DNA from: Gigantopelta aegis | Lineage: Eukaryota > Mollusca > Gastropoda > Neomphalida > Peltospiridae | Direction of reading: 5' to 3' | NCBI RefSeq assembly: GCF_016097555.1 | Contig: NC_054712.1 | Location: 46,651,071 to 46,715,070 of the forward strand | Length of the DNA stretch: 64,000 nt | Position numbers and translations under genes: made by a program | Notes under the pieces: generated by a model | Database searches by the model: none | What the model saw: the letters and a program-made list of their open reading frames with translations, nothing else | What the model was told of the DNA's origin: nothing | Shown: in pieces, positions 1 through 13,400 of the stretch | How the letters are laid out: every line of letters starts with the position of its first letter | Position numbering within the stretch: the first letter of the stretch is position 1

Positions 1-108
1 GGTGAAATATTTTGAGGTCAGCATGTTTGTACTTAAGTGGGGCATGATTATTTTTTTGAGGTCAGCATGTTTGTACTTAAGTGGGGCATGATTATTTTGG
101 GCACAATG
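1..108. repeat. 45-bp tandem duplication
   Basis: Two near-identical copies with GAGGTCAGCATG at 14 and again at 59 (45-bp period). They lie in what is presumably OXA1L intron or upstream sequence. No exon was recognised between here and 1532. Confidence 0.7.
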
Positions 109-451
109 TTTATCACCTCGACTTTGACGCAATCTAAAGCCCTCAAAATACTGAATTCATTAAAGTTTATTACAAGGTAAATGCCAAGTACAAAATGTTA
201 CAAAATTGTATTTTTTTCTCATTGGAATTGTTTCTACAGCTACCCAACATGTTATGATTTGCATGCTCTTCAGTTGAACTTTTCATATTTCATTAAGTGT
301 AAAATACATTATATTTCTGGTTTTAATGGAACTAATGAAGCAGGACGACAACACCTCAGCACATAGTTCAGTCAGGTGTCATCATATAATGACTGTTCTG
401 TTCAGTAGGTACTGGGTTTGCACAGAAATAAATTGAAATGAAATGAGGAAA

Positions 452-640
452 AGTTAGTTTGTTTTGTTTAACAACACCACTAGAGCACATTCATTGCTTA
501 ATCATCGTCTATTGGATGTCAAACATTTGAGAGTTCGCATTGAGACATAACGGTCCTCGGTAGACCTATTAATTTTTTTTTTATCCCATTCCAACCAATG
601 GTATATTGTAAGCCACAGTATGTACTATCCGTCTATCATT
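452..640 (-). mobile_element. SINE family B, truncated
   Basis: Minus-strand copy that starts with the family's 3' end (TTTGTTTAACAACACCACTA on the plus strand, then the ATTGGATGTCAAACATTTG block). The tRNA-like head is missing. Confidence 0.6.
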
Positions 641-908
641 TTTTGTTAATCAAAATATGGCGAGTTGCAGTTTTCTCTCTTACTGAGTAAATGTGCTGGA
701 ATGTTGTTAACTAGATAATAATTATTATATTATTACTGTCCTTTTTCATTGCCAGCTAGGGATCATTTATATTCAATTCTCCACAGAAAGGACAGCACAT
801 ACCACAAACTTTGTTTTAACATTGATGCAGTGCTAGATAGAAATGATTTATCACTGAGAATGAATGAGGCAGGCATTTACCAGAGAGTGGCATTCCACTG
901 TGCCAGAC

Positions 909-1238
909 GGGGCGGGATGTAGCCCATTGGTACAGCGCTCACTCGATGCACGGTCGGTGTGGGATCGATCCCAGTCAGTGGTCCCATTGGGCTATTTCTC
1001 GTTCTAGCCATTGCACCACGATTGGTGTAACAAAGGCTGTGGTATGTGCTATCCTGTCTATGGGATGGTGCATATAAAAGATCCCTTGCTGCTAATCGAA
1101 AAGAGTAGCCCATGAAGTGGCGACAGCGGGTTTTCTCTCTCTCAATATCTGTGTGGTCCTTAACCATATGTCTGATGCCATATAACCGTAAATAAAATGT
1201 GTTGAGTGCGTTGTTAAATAAAACATTTCCTTCCTTCC
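909..1238 (+). mobile_element. SINE family A, near full length
   Basis: tRNA-derived head with an A-box-like stretch (TAGCCCATTGGTACAGCG) and a B-box-like stretch (GGGATCGATCCC). The family body follows (AAAAGATCCCTTGCTGCTAA, AGTAGCCCATGAAGTGGCGA) and the tail is TTCCTTCC. At least ten other copies of this family lie in the window. A spurious minus-strand ORF over it is not a gene. Confidence 0.88.
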
Positions 1239-1261
1239 ATTACCCACTTAAAATATATTAT

Positions 1262-1532
1262 TAAATCTAGTGCTTGTCAGTTATTTAATTAATTATTCAA
1301 GTTTGTGTGTTTGCCAGTCAGTTAATTATGCAAATTTGTGTGTTAGCCATTCAATCAATTAATTATTCAACTATGACTGTTAGTCGGTTAATTAATTAAT
1401 TATTCAAGTATGTGTTTTAGTCAGTTATAAGTAATTAATTATTCAACTCTTGTATGTTTGTCAGTAAATTAATTAATAGTGCAAATTTTGTGTGTTAGCC
1501 CATCAATTAATTATACAAATTTGTGTTTTTAG
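1262..1532 (+). repeat. degenerate acceptor-side tandem array, OXA1L intron
   Basis: About six diverged units of roughly 45-55 bp (TTAATTAATTATTCAA ... GTGTGTTAGCC) run up to the acceptor TTTGTGTTTTTAG of the exon at 1533. Several internal units carry similar acceptor-like ends (TTTGTGTGTTAG, ATGTGTTTTAG). The unit therefore appears to include the splice acceptor context. Confidence 0.65.
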
Positions 1533-4500
1533 CTGCCAGAACAGGAACAGAGTTGATGACTTACATGCAGAAAAATGATGTCAAAGTGATGAGAAATTTC
1601 CTTGTGCCATTGGCTCAGGTTTGATTTTATTTTGTTTAGTGTGTGTGTTGTCTTGTTTGCAGGGAAACTGCACATTCAAATCCTTTGTAGCTGTTTGTAG
1701 GTGTAGCGTGTGTGTTTATAATTATCTCCCTTGGTGTCTAGACTAAAGGTTGAAATATCCTCGGTGGTGTCGTGGTTAGGCCATCAGACATAAGGCTGGT
1801 AGGTACAAGCTTTGCAGCCTGGTACCAGTTCCCACCCAGAGCGCGGTTTATGGACTCTATGGGTAGGTGTAAGACCACTACACCCTCTTCTTGCTCACTA
1901 ACCACAAACAACTAACCCACTGTCCTGGACACATAGCTGAGATGTGTGCTCATGACAGCGTGCTTGAACCTTAATTGGATATAAGCACACACAAAAAAAT
2001 GATATAAGCACGAAGAATTAAAATGAAATACTGTAAAACAGGTATTATTCGCAGGAGTAAATTTTCACGATATTGAAAATGGAGCCATCTCGCAATTTTT
2101 TAATTTTCGCAGAGGGTTCATGTACAAAACTCTATTTTGGTACATACTAGATTAGTAGTAGTCTAATAGTTACACTTAGCCCAGTAGTATCCTGAGCAAC
2201 TCCGCTGATGAGTGCTGCAGTGACACGCCTTTTAGGCCTATCCATGAGTGACCATGTGACGCATATAATTAATGAATGTAATTCAGAATGTGGTTCAATC
2301 AACTATACAGCAAGTGTGAAGAAATAAAGACAAACATTTGAGCTGTTTGTTAAAAATGTCTCAGCTGTTTTGTTCCTGTACACTGGTACTGAAAAAAACT
2401 ATCGTCTTGTGGTTGACATTTATCGGAACTTTACAAAACAGTTAGCGTCCTTTATTTTGATTGGCCAGTTAAAAATAGAAAGCAGGACTGAGTGAGCCAG
2501 TTAAAAATAGAAAGCAGTACTGACTGAGAAGCACGTTGTCCAAATTATGTTTTGGAACAATAACAAAACAAACTTTGTTATTACAGTTCATTGTGTTTTG
2601 TATTTATTGTTTTACCATATTGGTGATACAAGTATTGTGAGTAAATGTACCATGTTACGTTTGTCGTTTTCTCAAGTATTTTGAGTAAATGTACTGTGTT
2701 ACATTTGTCGTTTTCTTGAGAGTTTTCTTTCTTTTTCTTAATAGAACTTACTAGTAAACTATCTGTGTTTTGTAATTTTCGCATTGAAATGAATAACGCG
2801 AAAAATTTGAAAATTACAAACATGCGAATAATACCAGCTTTATGGTAGCCTTATATTGGACACCTACATGTTGTAGTCATAGTTTGAAATATGCTGAGGT
2901 GTCATAATACAGACATTCCTTTCCTTTATTTTGTGTTAGTCTTTGTATGGAGAGCGGTCAATTTTGTGGGTACATAGGTCTTTTGGAAAAGTAGAAGACC
3001 TTTTATTTTGTATACACTTATACTAGAACTAAATTTTAATGTGATTTCTTATGAGTGGAAACAGAAATACATTTTGATGTCACATGGTTTTCTTTTTTAA
3101 GCAGTTATAACTTGGCTGGAATCATTATTAAACATGATAAAAAACACATCCATTTATTTTATTAACTCAAATAATTTTACAGTATTGGATACGAAATGCC
3201 TAAAATAGTTGTTTTCTCACCATAACATCTTTTCTGATGAGGGTAACGGCATCAACTTTTGCATTTGTTTCAACATAATATTTTTGCAGTGAGCTCCCTT
3301 TCTCACAAACTAGTAACAAATCAGTGGAGTTTAGTATTTGTAATAATTGTAATGATTAAACATTATTATTTTCAGCTTCCCGTGTTTCTTTCGGTGTTCG
3401 TTGGAGTGCGACAGATGGCCAACCTCCCGGTGGAGAGCATGAAAACCGGTGGCTTGTTCTGGTTCACCGACCTCACCATCCCAGACCCGTTCTACGCACT
3501 GCCACTCATGACCATGTCTACCTTTCTCCTGACCATCGAGGTTTGCATGTCTCTCACTTTCTTTTTTATATATGCAGTTGTCCTAAGTTGATATATATAT
3601 TTTTTTTTTTTTTTAAAGGAAAAAAGATAATAAAATAACAGATTTTTTTATATCTTGAATAACAATTAAACTGTTCTATCTGAATTGGTTATGTGAAAAC
3701 CTGTCTTGTGAGACAAATAATGTCCCAGTCACAAGCTAGGTGTTGCTATTTTTAACTAATAATATTAATCAGTAATTGTTATAAGCAGGTCTAACTCAAA
3801 CACTTGCTAAATATGCCAAACGTGAATTTTAAAAACAACTGACAAATTATATTTTAAGGTGGCAAAATATGTTCATGTAATAATGGATATTTTGGAGGTT
3901 TTTGTACCCCGAGCTAGCCCTGAATAAGCCAAAGTGTAATTCAGTGTTTATGTTTCAGATTGGAGCGGATGGTGTGAAGGCGGGTACGATGGGCCACACG
4001 ATGAAGTGGGCTATGAGGATAATGCCAGTCATCATGCTGCCCATGATTTCAAACTTCCCAGCTGTAAGTGTCAACATAAATCACTCACCCTACCCATAGC
4101 CAAATAAGTCATTTGCTCATTTTTATCCAAAGTCCCTACAATATTTAGTATTTGGCTAATAATTGTTTTTTATTTTTTAATTTGCAATTTTAAAATAATA
4201 TTTTCAAGGCAATACCCTACATACCTGAATTATTTCTAATGCGAGCCCTGGTTCATATCACTTCAGTTACCATACCTTGTTTTCATTAATTATTTTATTT
4301 TTTTCAAATCAAAAGAAAAGAGTACAGCTTTTATATATAATATATACCTGGCTAAATTAAAGTCATCAGTATCAAGAGATTATGCTAAATATTTATTGTT
4401 TAGCAATAATTTTGGTATGGAATAAAACATGGATTAGAAAGGATTACTGAAACTCGTGTGTTACGGCAGAAGGGAGAGGCATGGACGTATTAAAAATCCA

Positions 4501-6899
4501 TCTTTATTACAGGAGTGGGAATGGGTGAAACTGTAAAAAAGGAAATCTAGAGGGGACCCAGAAATTCTTGAAATCCTAGGTTAAAATCTGTGCCATCAGA
4601 CACATTTTGGAGGAAAGAACGATTAAAATGTGAGGAAACGCAATGATCCACGAGAGGAAAACAGCTAATCTCAGGAGAATTCCCACCCCTGTTATTAACA
4701 AGTGTTTTCCATTTGGCCTAATGATTTAAGTCTTGGATATCACAGACCACTTGATAGTCAAGACATTTCGGGGAATGCATTAATTCAGTAGTTGTGGTGC
4801 TATTAAAGGCACAGACCCTAGTCTGGATAAAAATATAATTGAGTGAAATTAAAGTCTGTGATGTTTAAATGAGGAAATAGTCTAAAATAGACCAGAGCTG
4901 TGCTAGATAACTGTTACTTGTCAGAGGTACATTCATTTTTTTTTAATTAAGATTTTTTTTTTTTTTTTTTTTTGAGATACACATTCCAGGATGACCACAA
5001 ATACTTTGGAGGTATGAACTTAAAATTCTAAAAAATTTAAAATATATGTAATTTCTAATTTAGATTGTCAAAAATTGCTCTAATAGTGAAAAATATTTCA
5101 CGGTGTCTAAAAACTAGGGTATGTCACTTTAAAAGTGTATGTTCGAGTGCAGCATATTCTGCAGACATTATACAGTGGTTGTTTTATCGATGTTTGTTGA
5201 TGTTAAATATTTCTGTCTGGTTTCAGGCCATGTTGGTGTACTGGCTGACGTCCAACACATTCTCATTGATACAAGTGATGTTTCTGAAAATCCCTAAAAT
5301 CAGAGCTTACTTCAAAATCCCTGTTCTCGTCAAACATGACCAGTCGGCTCAGCCCAAGAAAAAGGGATTCATTAAGGGATTTCAACAAGGTGAGATGTTG
5401 TCACACATGTTTATGTATGATGATTTTTTTTTTAAAGCGGTAGCCTAGGTAAAAAGAATACTTTCTGAAGTCTACACATTGTCATCTTGGAGTTATGGCC
5501 CCTTCAGTCTGCAACCAATTAGCATATTTTTTACTATATTATTGTACATGTATTAAACTAATTTAGTGAATTCCCTAGAAATTAGGCAAGGCATGGTAGA
5601 CCAAACACTTTTGAGGCATTTTCACCATTTTCGGGGCACTTGTTTTTCCATTTAAAAAATAAACATTAAAGTAATTTATGTGCTTGCTTTAATAAATGAA
5701 TGGCAAAAGATATAAAAAGCATATTTTATTAATTAATAATACCTTTTTTGGTGTTTTATAAAGGCAATTTTAGAATTAATTACTGAAAAAGGCTTGTTTA
5801 ATCTCAGGGCAGCATCATGCTGATTGAGGCAAGATGGTGCTAGACTATTGAGGCATGGTGCTGCACCATGCAAAAACAAGCTAGGGAAAACACTATAACT
5901 AGAGTTTACACTGAAAATAGTTTTACTGTGATCAGTTTACAAAATTTAACTTTTTTTTGAAAATTATTAAAATGTTAATAAAGTAATGTGTGAAACTGAA
6001 ATAACCATAAAATAAATTATTTTAGTTCATCTGTATAAAACTTAATAATGGAGTGCCAGGTAATATATATATATATACAGTACTTATATAAGTATATAAA
6101 ACATACTTTGTTTTTCGCTTCCTATTTATTGAAAGCAATGATTTCTAAAATAATCGCTTGCGGCCGGTTAGGATACAGCTTTACACTTAACCAGCGCTTC
6201 TAGAATGTTTATCAAATCCACTAGCCATGGGATCAGTGATTAAATGTTTTTACTAGCCACAATTAAAAATTCACTAGCCCTGCTTTACTTTAAGTTAATA
6301 CAATTTTACTATATAATAGTAATAATCAGACATGTCATATAAAGAGGGAGATAGAACTTAAAAACACTAACAGTGGGGGGTTGGGATGGGGGCAGGATAT
6401 TCATATTCACAAAATAGACAACTGCAACATTTGACCAAATAATTTACTAGCCGTCGGGCATGACAATAATAGTTATTTACTTAGCCCAACATTGAATATC
6501 ATTAGCCATGGCAGTGGGAATACCATAATCTAGAAGCCCTGACATAACACTATGTATGTTTTCATGGAGCACCCAATTAATGGTCTGCATTAGTAAATTC
6601 AATTTTGGTCCTCGCTGATTAAAACATGTTCTTAACTTCTTGTGTCCATAAACCATGCTTGATTGTGGATTCAGCCTGAACTGCAAAATAGCTGCATTGT
6701 GGTTTTATATTTTTTTCCAGCGTGGGGCAATGCTAAACTGGCAGGTCAGATGGAAGACCGACAACGCGTGGATGCACTGAGATTTCGACAAGCGGGTCAG
6801 GGGCCGATCAAAAAGACTTACTCATACGACCCAACAAAAGTTCAGACAATAAAACCGCTGGATGTGAAACCTGCAATGAAAGCTAAAGGCAAATCGTGA
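1533..6899 (+). CDS. OXA1L: OXA1L, mitochondrial inner membrane insertase (5' partial)
   Basis: Five coding exons with consistent phases: 1533-1618, 3376-3540, 3959-4063, 5227-5389, 6721-6899 (TGA at 6897). All have AG acceptors and GT donors. They encode about 231 C-terminal residues of a YidC/Oxa1/Alb3 insertase, which inserts mitochondrially encoded and some imported proteins into the inner membrane. The run VPLAQ, then LPVFLSVFVGVRQMANLPV, TGGLFWFTDLT and AMLVYWLTSNTFSLIQV aligns by eye with human OXA1L (remembered: VPLAQAPIFISFF..REMANLPV, TGGLWWFQDLT, VFMYWLSSNLFSLVQV). Membrane segments are visible in exons 3376, 3959 and 5227. The basic tail (KKTYSYDP, KAKGKS) fits the matrix-facing, ribosome-binding C-terminus. 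The targeting peptide and first transmembrane exons are missing and should lie left of the window. The family is usually about 430 residues long. Confidence 0.93.
1757..1995 (+). mobile_element. SINE family C
   Basis: Begins CCTCGGTGGTGTCGTGG and contains GGTAGGTGTAAGACCACTAC and TGTCCTGGACACA. Other copies, on the minus strand, lie at about 16137-16357 and 20152-20313. The tRNA-like head is read from the GTCGTGG..GGTTCGAATCCC pattern, best seen in the 20152 copy. Confidence 0.7.
4807..5128. mobile_element. TTAA-flanked MITE (AGGCACAGACCCTAGT termini)
   Basis: Left end AGGCACAGACCCTAGT follows TTAA at 4803. Right end ACTAGGGTATGTCACT precedes TTAA at 5129. Imperfect terminal inverted repeats with a TTAA target duplication are the piggyBac/Kolobok hallmark. 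It lies in an OXA1L intron. The termini resemble those of the larger element at 38939. Confidence 0.75.
6195..6541. mobile_element. interspersed 350-bp MITE-like repeat, copy 1
   Basis: Bounded by GCTTCTAGAATG on the left and CATAATCTAGAAGCCCTG on the right, an imperfect inverted repeat. A second copy in the same orientation lies at 20353-20702, sharing blocks such as AAAAATTCACTAGCCCT and AACATTGAATATCA. Confidence 0.75.
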
Positions 6900-7220
6900 A
6901 AGGAAGAATTCTCGTTTGATCTGTGATTTTCTGTGTCATTAGTCTACCCAGATACTGGGTACTTGTCATGACTGTCTCTGGCATATTGCCAGAACACCAG
7001 TACTAACAAACGGTGATTATTTAGTAAACTATGGTGGTCTTGTTAAAGAAAAAAAATACCCTCCTTTTGTTCATAATTACGAAAACAATTGAACATTGGA
7101 TTCACATTTTAGGTAATGTTGTTTAACTGGACGTGCACACATTAAGATACCATAAAGAAAAGTCAGCTGTCAATTTAAGAATTGAAAGAGTTTATCTTAA
7201 TATTCGACATATTGAAGATA

Positions 7221-7226
7221 AATAAA
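7221..7226 (+). promoter_or_regulatory. candidate poly(A) signal of OXA1L
   Basis: AATAAA about 320 bp after the OXA1L stop. A second AATAAA lies at 7712-7717. Either could end the 3' UTR; the sequence alone does not decide. Confidence 0.35.
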
Positions 7227-8005
7227 TCTAACCATGTAATATTGTTGTAAATATCTATGTCAGGTTAAAACCATTTAGTGGGATAGTGTCGAAATGGAGT
7301 AAGCTTGAAAATGTAGATCCATTTGGTCCTCATGCACCTGTACTATAGTGCTACACCACAACATTTCAAATGTGCACATAAAATATTGTGCCCTTTCAGA
7401 TGCGTATTATTATGGAAAACATTATCTTCATATACCTTGCATATATCGAAGTTGATGGTTAAATTTCAGACCTTTGTAAGTGTTGATATTAAAAAAAAAG
7501 TTTACAATTTGGATCCACTTACTCACTTTCAGTCTTTCTCCATTACATTATTTGCTAGGTGTGAAGTTGAATGAGAATTGTTACATATTATGTAAAATAC
7601 ATATTAACTGTATATGTAATTTATTGTTGCTGTTTTTCGTTTTTATAACTACATGTATGTAATTACAGATATTTTGTGTGCAATGCAGGAGAAAAAAAAA
7701 GAACACTGTAAAATAAAATGAAATAGATACAAACGTTTCCTTTATGTTTATTGGTATGGAACACACAAGAGTATTTTATAATTTTCCAAGAGTCAACAAA
7801 TGTGGGATGGGAATGGCATATTAGTGTGGCTATCTCAAGATCGTGGGTTGGATCTGGTAGAGTCCGCAAAACACCAACCTGATATGCTAGCATCATAAAA
7901 TCAAAGGATCCTTAGCCACTAAAAAAAAATGTAGCAATTTTCCTAAGACTAAGAGTAAAAAATTACCAAACGTTTGTATCCAGTAGTCTATGATTAACAA
8001 ATCAA

Positions 8006-8275
8006 GGAGGCGGGATTTAGCTCAGTCAGTCGAGTGCTCGCCTGAGGTGCTTGCATCGCAGGATCGAACCACCTCAGTGGATCCATTCAACTGATTTGGT
8101 TTTTCTCGTTCCAATCAGTGCACAACTGGTCAAAGGCCGTGGTATGTGCTTTCCTGTTTGTGGGAAAGTGTATATAAAAGATCCTTTGCTGCATTAGGAA
8201 AAATGTAGCGGGTTTCTCTGATGACTACGGAGTCAGAATTACCAAATGTTTGACATCCAATAGCCAATGGGTCTT
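8006..8275 (+). mobile_element. SINE family B
   Basis: tRNA-like head GGCGGGATTTAGCTCAGTC with B-box-like GCAGGATCGAACC. The shared body is TATAAAAGATCCTTTGCTGC and the family 3' block is ACCAAATGTTTGACATCCAA. About 40 bp just before it (7960-8005) look like the 3' end of another B copy, so two copies abut. Confidence 0.8.
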
Positions 8276-8627
8276 GTTAGTAAGAATTGAATCAGTAGGA
8301 TTCAGTTTACCATATATTTTTGATATGCAATTGAAAACAAATATAATATACAAAAATAGTTTAATTCTGTAAGCAGCAGGCACATAAATGAGATGACGGT
8401 TAAATGCGACAACAAAATCACTAATGAATTTACGTTCCTGGTTTCTATCATCATCGTTCCTTAATGTCACACCTTGATGTGACACCTTTAACATGGCCAA
8501 CATTAATAAAATATACAGTTTGCTATTACACAAACCCCCAGTTTCTTGCTGTCTTTTTTCTTTCTTTTTTTATCACAATATACTTTTAATTTCCACAAAT
8601 TGAATCCCTTTTTAAATGGAGTGTGAT

Positions 8628-8780
8628 GTACATGTAGCTCAATAGTAAAGTGCACACTCTTGGTGTGATGGGTCACAGGATTGCCAGGTTTTCTCCCATT
8701 CCAACCATGACTGGTATATTTTAGACCGTATGCACTCGGGATTTGACAAATACACTGGCCCTTTGTCCGTTTTGGGTCTG
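8628..8780 (+). mobile_element. degenerate SINE fragment (family B-like)
   Basis: TGTAGCTCAATAGTAAAGTGCA resembles the A-box region, and CCCATTCCAACCATGACTGG matches the body of SINE B copies. The rest is diverged. Confidence 0.45.
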
Positions 8781-9055
8781 GACTAGTGGAATTTATCAAT
8801 TTTATTACAGTAATGCAGAAGCTTTTGGGAGGGTTACTGACTTTCTCAAACATCTGTCGAACACTGGGCCACCGTCTTGACGGTCTTGCTGATCCTGTTG
8901 TCACTCAAGTCAATGTCGGGGGTTTATGCTGTCGATTGCCAAATAAATTTGTGTGAATATACTTCATTAATTCTTAAAAAAGCTCATTCGAAAACCGACT
9001 GTCGTTTACAGATGCTAAATGAAATTTTAATTTGGCCACCCAACTTTTCTTAAGG

Positions 9056-9560
9056 GGTGTTCTCAGTACGCAATTAGTCGTACCGATTTGTCGCATGCGA
9101 TTGAATCGTACTGTGAGGACACCCAAATTGGAACGATTTTAGTCTTACACGACAAGTCGTACCGATTAGAACATGTTCTATTTCTCACGACAAATTGTAT
9201 GCTCTCAGCCAATCAAATCACATTAAAGTACAATCCTTTAGTTCTGTCACTTCCGTGTTTTTTCATCTGCTTATTAACATATCAAAATCTCTGGATTTCA
9301 TGGGTCTATAAAACCTATTATTGTCCAGATGTGGTCAATATTTGAGTTGTTACATAATGCCATCAGTAAATTGTCTACATTCATGTTTTCTTTATATCGG
9401 TGAAAATTTGTAGGCACTTACATTTCCCGCAAAATATTTTAAAACTGATGAGCTTTGTTTGACGTCATCAAATGTTATGACGTAACATCTTCCCACACAC
9501 ACAATTCGAGTCGCTACGACATATCGCTTGCGACTAATCGCATAATGAGAACGTCGCTTT
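9056..9560. mobile_element. MITE-like element with imperfect terminal inverted repeats
   Basis: Left GTTCTCAGTACGCAATTAG pairs with right CTAATCGCATAATGAGAAC. The interior shows repeated GTCGTACCGATT and TCGCATGCGATT words near the left end and GAGTCGCTACGACAT near the right. The superfamily is uncertain. Confidence 0.5.
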
Positions 9561-9691
9561 AGCAAATTCGTCAAATTAGGTTGCAGCGTTAACCCTGAAT
9601 GTTATTATCTGAGCGCTGAGCTATATCAATCCATACACTAAGCAGCTCTGAAGTTTTATATCATAATTATTTGGTAATCATATATTTGCCA

Positions 9692-10045
9692 AGATCTGAT
9701 TCAAAGAGTAACTGTTTTACGAACCTCTTGCCAAAGATAGGATTCAAAGAGTAACTTTTTTTTACGAACCCATTGCCAAAGATAGGATTCAAAGAGTAAC
9801 TTTGGTTGACAAATCCTTTGCCAAAGATAGGATTCAAAGAGTAACTTTGTTTTATGAACCCTTTGCCAAAAATACAGGATTCAAAGGTAACTTTGTTTTA
9901 CGAACCCTTTGCCAAAGCTAGGATTCAAAGCGTAACTTTGTTTTATGAACCCTTTGCCAAAAATACAGGATTCAAAGGTAACTTTGTTTTACGAACCCTT
10001 TGCCAAAGCTAGGATTCAAAGCGTAACTTTGTTTTATGAACCCTT
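9692..10045. repeat. tandem array, about 45-bp unit, 8 copies
   Basis: Units contain TTTGCCAAAGATAGGATTC, CAAAGAGTAACTTTG and TTTTACGAACCC, with small length changes. It sits about 370 bp beyond the TTC5 stop codon, probably outside the coding gene. Confidence 0.85.
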
Positions 10046-10419
10046 ACTTCAAGAGAAGTAGAACTGTTGTATTTGTCCCCACATTTTCAAATAAAGATAT
10101 GCCACAGAAACAGCACACCATAACATGCGTATATAAAAACTATTCAGAAAACTGGTAATATTTTCTGGTCATCTGAACAGCCGTCTACTTTCTCAGTCAT
10201 TACGACCATCCTGCTTGTCACTCTTAACTCGGAGACCTGTCGATATTTTTAATCTTCAATTCACTTGAAAACTTGACCTTTCTCCGAGGTCGTCAGTATT
10301 TTTAAGATGCAGGTCCTTGAACACATGAATGGATCAAATGTAACTTAGTCCTACGCAGACTTTAAAAACAACACAGTGAGTCCTTGTTTGGTGGCCCCGA
10401 ATGAATAGAACAGATGTAA

Positions 10420-13400
10420 CTAGTCTGATATCGTGTTCAAAGACAACACAATGGGGGCCTGTTTGTCAGCTCCGAGTTTCTTCCCGTTCACCACCATCAC
10501 AACTGGAGTACTTACTCTTATACTTCTGAAGTTGAATTTCTGAAACATGAAGAGACAGATTTTGAATAAGAAGGAAGGAAATGTTTTATTTAACGATGCA
10601 CTCAACACATTTTATTGACGGTTATATGGCATAGGACATATGGTTAAGGACCACACAGATATTGAGAGAGGAAACCCGCTGTTGCCACTTCATGGGCTAC
10701 TCTTTTCGATTAGCAGCAAGAGATCTCTTATATGCACCATCCCACAGATATGATAGTACATACCACGGCCTTTGTTATACCAGTTGTCGAGCACTGGCTG
10801 GAACGAGAAATAGCCCAATGGGCCCACCAACGGGGATCGATCCTAGACCGACCACGCATCAAGTGAACGCTTTACCACTGGGCTATGTCCTGCCCCCCAA
10901 AATTTTTGAATAAATGTAATAACATATTAGTATACTATGAATGACACCCCAGCACAAAAATATACACATCGGCTATTGGGTGTCAAACAAAGGTACATGT
11001 AAGTACATGAATGCGATTGCTGTATTAGTGTGACTCACATAACTTTTACAGTGATCATGTCGGTATACGGTCGCACTTTCTTACAGTGATGGTGGTCACA
11101 TTATATCATATCATATATCAATTTCCTAGTTTTAATCGCATTACAAAACATTGCCCAGAAAAGTGTGCGTTGATGAAGTGTAAAAAGTACAAAGGGATTA
11201 ACAATACCACTAGAGCACACTGATTAATTATTAACTGGTTATTGTATGTTAGACATTTTGATAATTGTGACAGTCCTCAGAGAAAAGACTTTGATATACC
11301 AGTCGTGACAAATGGATAAGAAAAAATGTCAAGACTATTCACACTGATAAAACAATCCAACCTAATGATGAAAAAGTCATAAAAGCTAATTTATCCAAAC
11401 ATTGTTTTAAAATGAGTTATTCTAAATATTTTACATGTGGGGAGTGGAGGCAACTGAGTTTATTGTGTCCCCACTACCCATTCATAAAATTAATACATGA
11501 TTGATGAAAACAATTTCTGCAAACCCAGAATACATAAAACAACAACTACAGTGCGGTCAATTCTAGAACAACCCAGAATACATAAAACAACAACTACAGT
11601 GTGGTCAATTCTAGAACAACCCAGAATACATAAAACAACAACTACAGTGCGGTCAATTCTAGAACAACCCAGAATACATAAAACAACAACTACAGTGCGG
11701 TCAATTCTAGAACAACCCAGAATACATAAAACAACAACTACAGTGCGGTCAATTCTAGAACAACCCAGAATACATAAAACAACAACTACAGTGCGGTCAA
11801 TTCTAGAACAACCCAGAATACATAAAACAACTACAGTGCGGTCAATTCTAGAACAACCCAGAATACATAAAACAACAACTACAGTGCAGTCAATTCTAGA
11901 ACAACTTTGGACTAAAGTATTTCCCTTAAAGGCATACTGTCACGGATTTAAGACTTCTTTCTCTAAAAATGGATAATAACTAAAAATTACATTAATTGTT
12001 GGAAATCAAATCTAGCTATTGCATCACCTTAATTGAACCATGATGGAGTGAAACCCATGTCAACCCTCTCGGCAATTTTAGTTTTTGAATTATGGACCAT
12101 TGCCATAATTCAATTATTTTTACAAAATATTATTAATAAATGGAGTATGGTGGTTATGAAGATGGTTGAATAAAGTACATTTAGGGACAAATCAAATTAT
12201 TTTTGTACAGGTAATACTTTGTTAGACCATTAAATAGGTCAGTGGTCTGTGACAATATGCCTTTAATGATAAACAGTAAACAAAACCCACCTCTCCTTTA
12301 TGAGTGACATCTACGGTTTGTATGTAGGGTTCTGGTATTGCGACTGAGTCGCCAATTTTGACTCCAGTGCCCTGAGCAATATTGTAAACCATCACTGGAA
12401 CACACGTGCCTTCACAGTCCACCATGCAAAACGTACTGAAATAAAAGATAAAATAACGTAAAATCTAGCAGAAGATGACTTTCTTTGTGAACCATAATAT
12501 ATTTTTAATTTAATTATTTACTGTACTTCCCTACATTCTCAAAAACACTTTATTTAGCAAATTCTTTTGACATAAAACTGAAGGAAGGAAGGAAATGTTT
12601 TATTTAATGACGCACTCAACACATTTTATTTACAGTTATATGGCGTCAGACATATGGTTAAGGACCACACAGAGAAATAAAAATGAATATTTGCTGAAAA
12701 TAGGCAGGAAATCTTTGTAAGAAACATAGAAATGACAGAAATTTGTTACCATCACACAGGATACACCTGAATAACAGCAAAGAATCTTTTATACGCATTT
12801 AAAATACCACCTGTGAATCACCGATTGATAGGGAAAATAATCGAGAACATTCACCAAGGAGCATCATTCCTACTAGCTAATGCAATGAAAGGAATGTTTA
12901 ACGATACCCCAGCACATTGTTTGATAAGCAATTTATCAATTGTGAATTTTATTTATCAATCGTAAATTTTATTTTCATTTGGCAAAACATTTCATGTAAT
13001 GATTCACGTTTTAGTGGAAAATAACTGGATTTCTACAATTTGTGAAGTTTCATAGATAATTTGGTGAAGTTTTCTACTCGCCTACAATATGGGCAGAATT
13101 TACAAAGCCTGTTTTTTATTAACACTTTTAATTATATGCAGTTACAATGCTTAAACACCTGTATACATTCGGCCCCATGTGTCTAACTTACATGTCTATC
13201 ACTATCTGGAATGGGTTACAGCTCGCTGACATAACCAAATATTGGATATCAAACAGACATAGTTTAAAACATGTGCTGAGGTGTTGCATACAAACAGAAC
13301 CTGGTCAGGGTTTGTGATGGTGCACACTACTTAATATTGCCTTCCCTCCCTAACTTGTGTCTCTCCCTGTGTAATACTTACAACGGAACCTGGTCAGGGT

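Larger units (their letters stand above)
6900..10419. other. intergenic region between convergent OXA1L and TTC5
   Basis: Holds the OXA1L 3' UTR, two SINE-like copies (8006, 8628), a MITE-like inverted repeat (about 9056-9560) and a tandem array (9692-10045). The rest is unassigned AT-rich sequence, with no convincing gene. Confidence 0.7.

Noticed and set aside
908-1000. tRNA genes at SINE heads
   Set aside because: A- and B-box-like words are present, but no cloverleaf can be drawn and the sequence runs on into the SINE body.
11497-11976. 159-codon ORF of [16 protein letters not shown] repeats
   Set aside because: It is a 48-bp tandem array in TTC5 intron 9; the open frame follows from the unit being a multiple of three.
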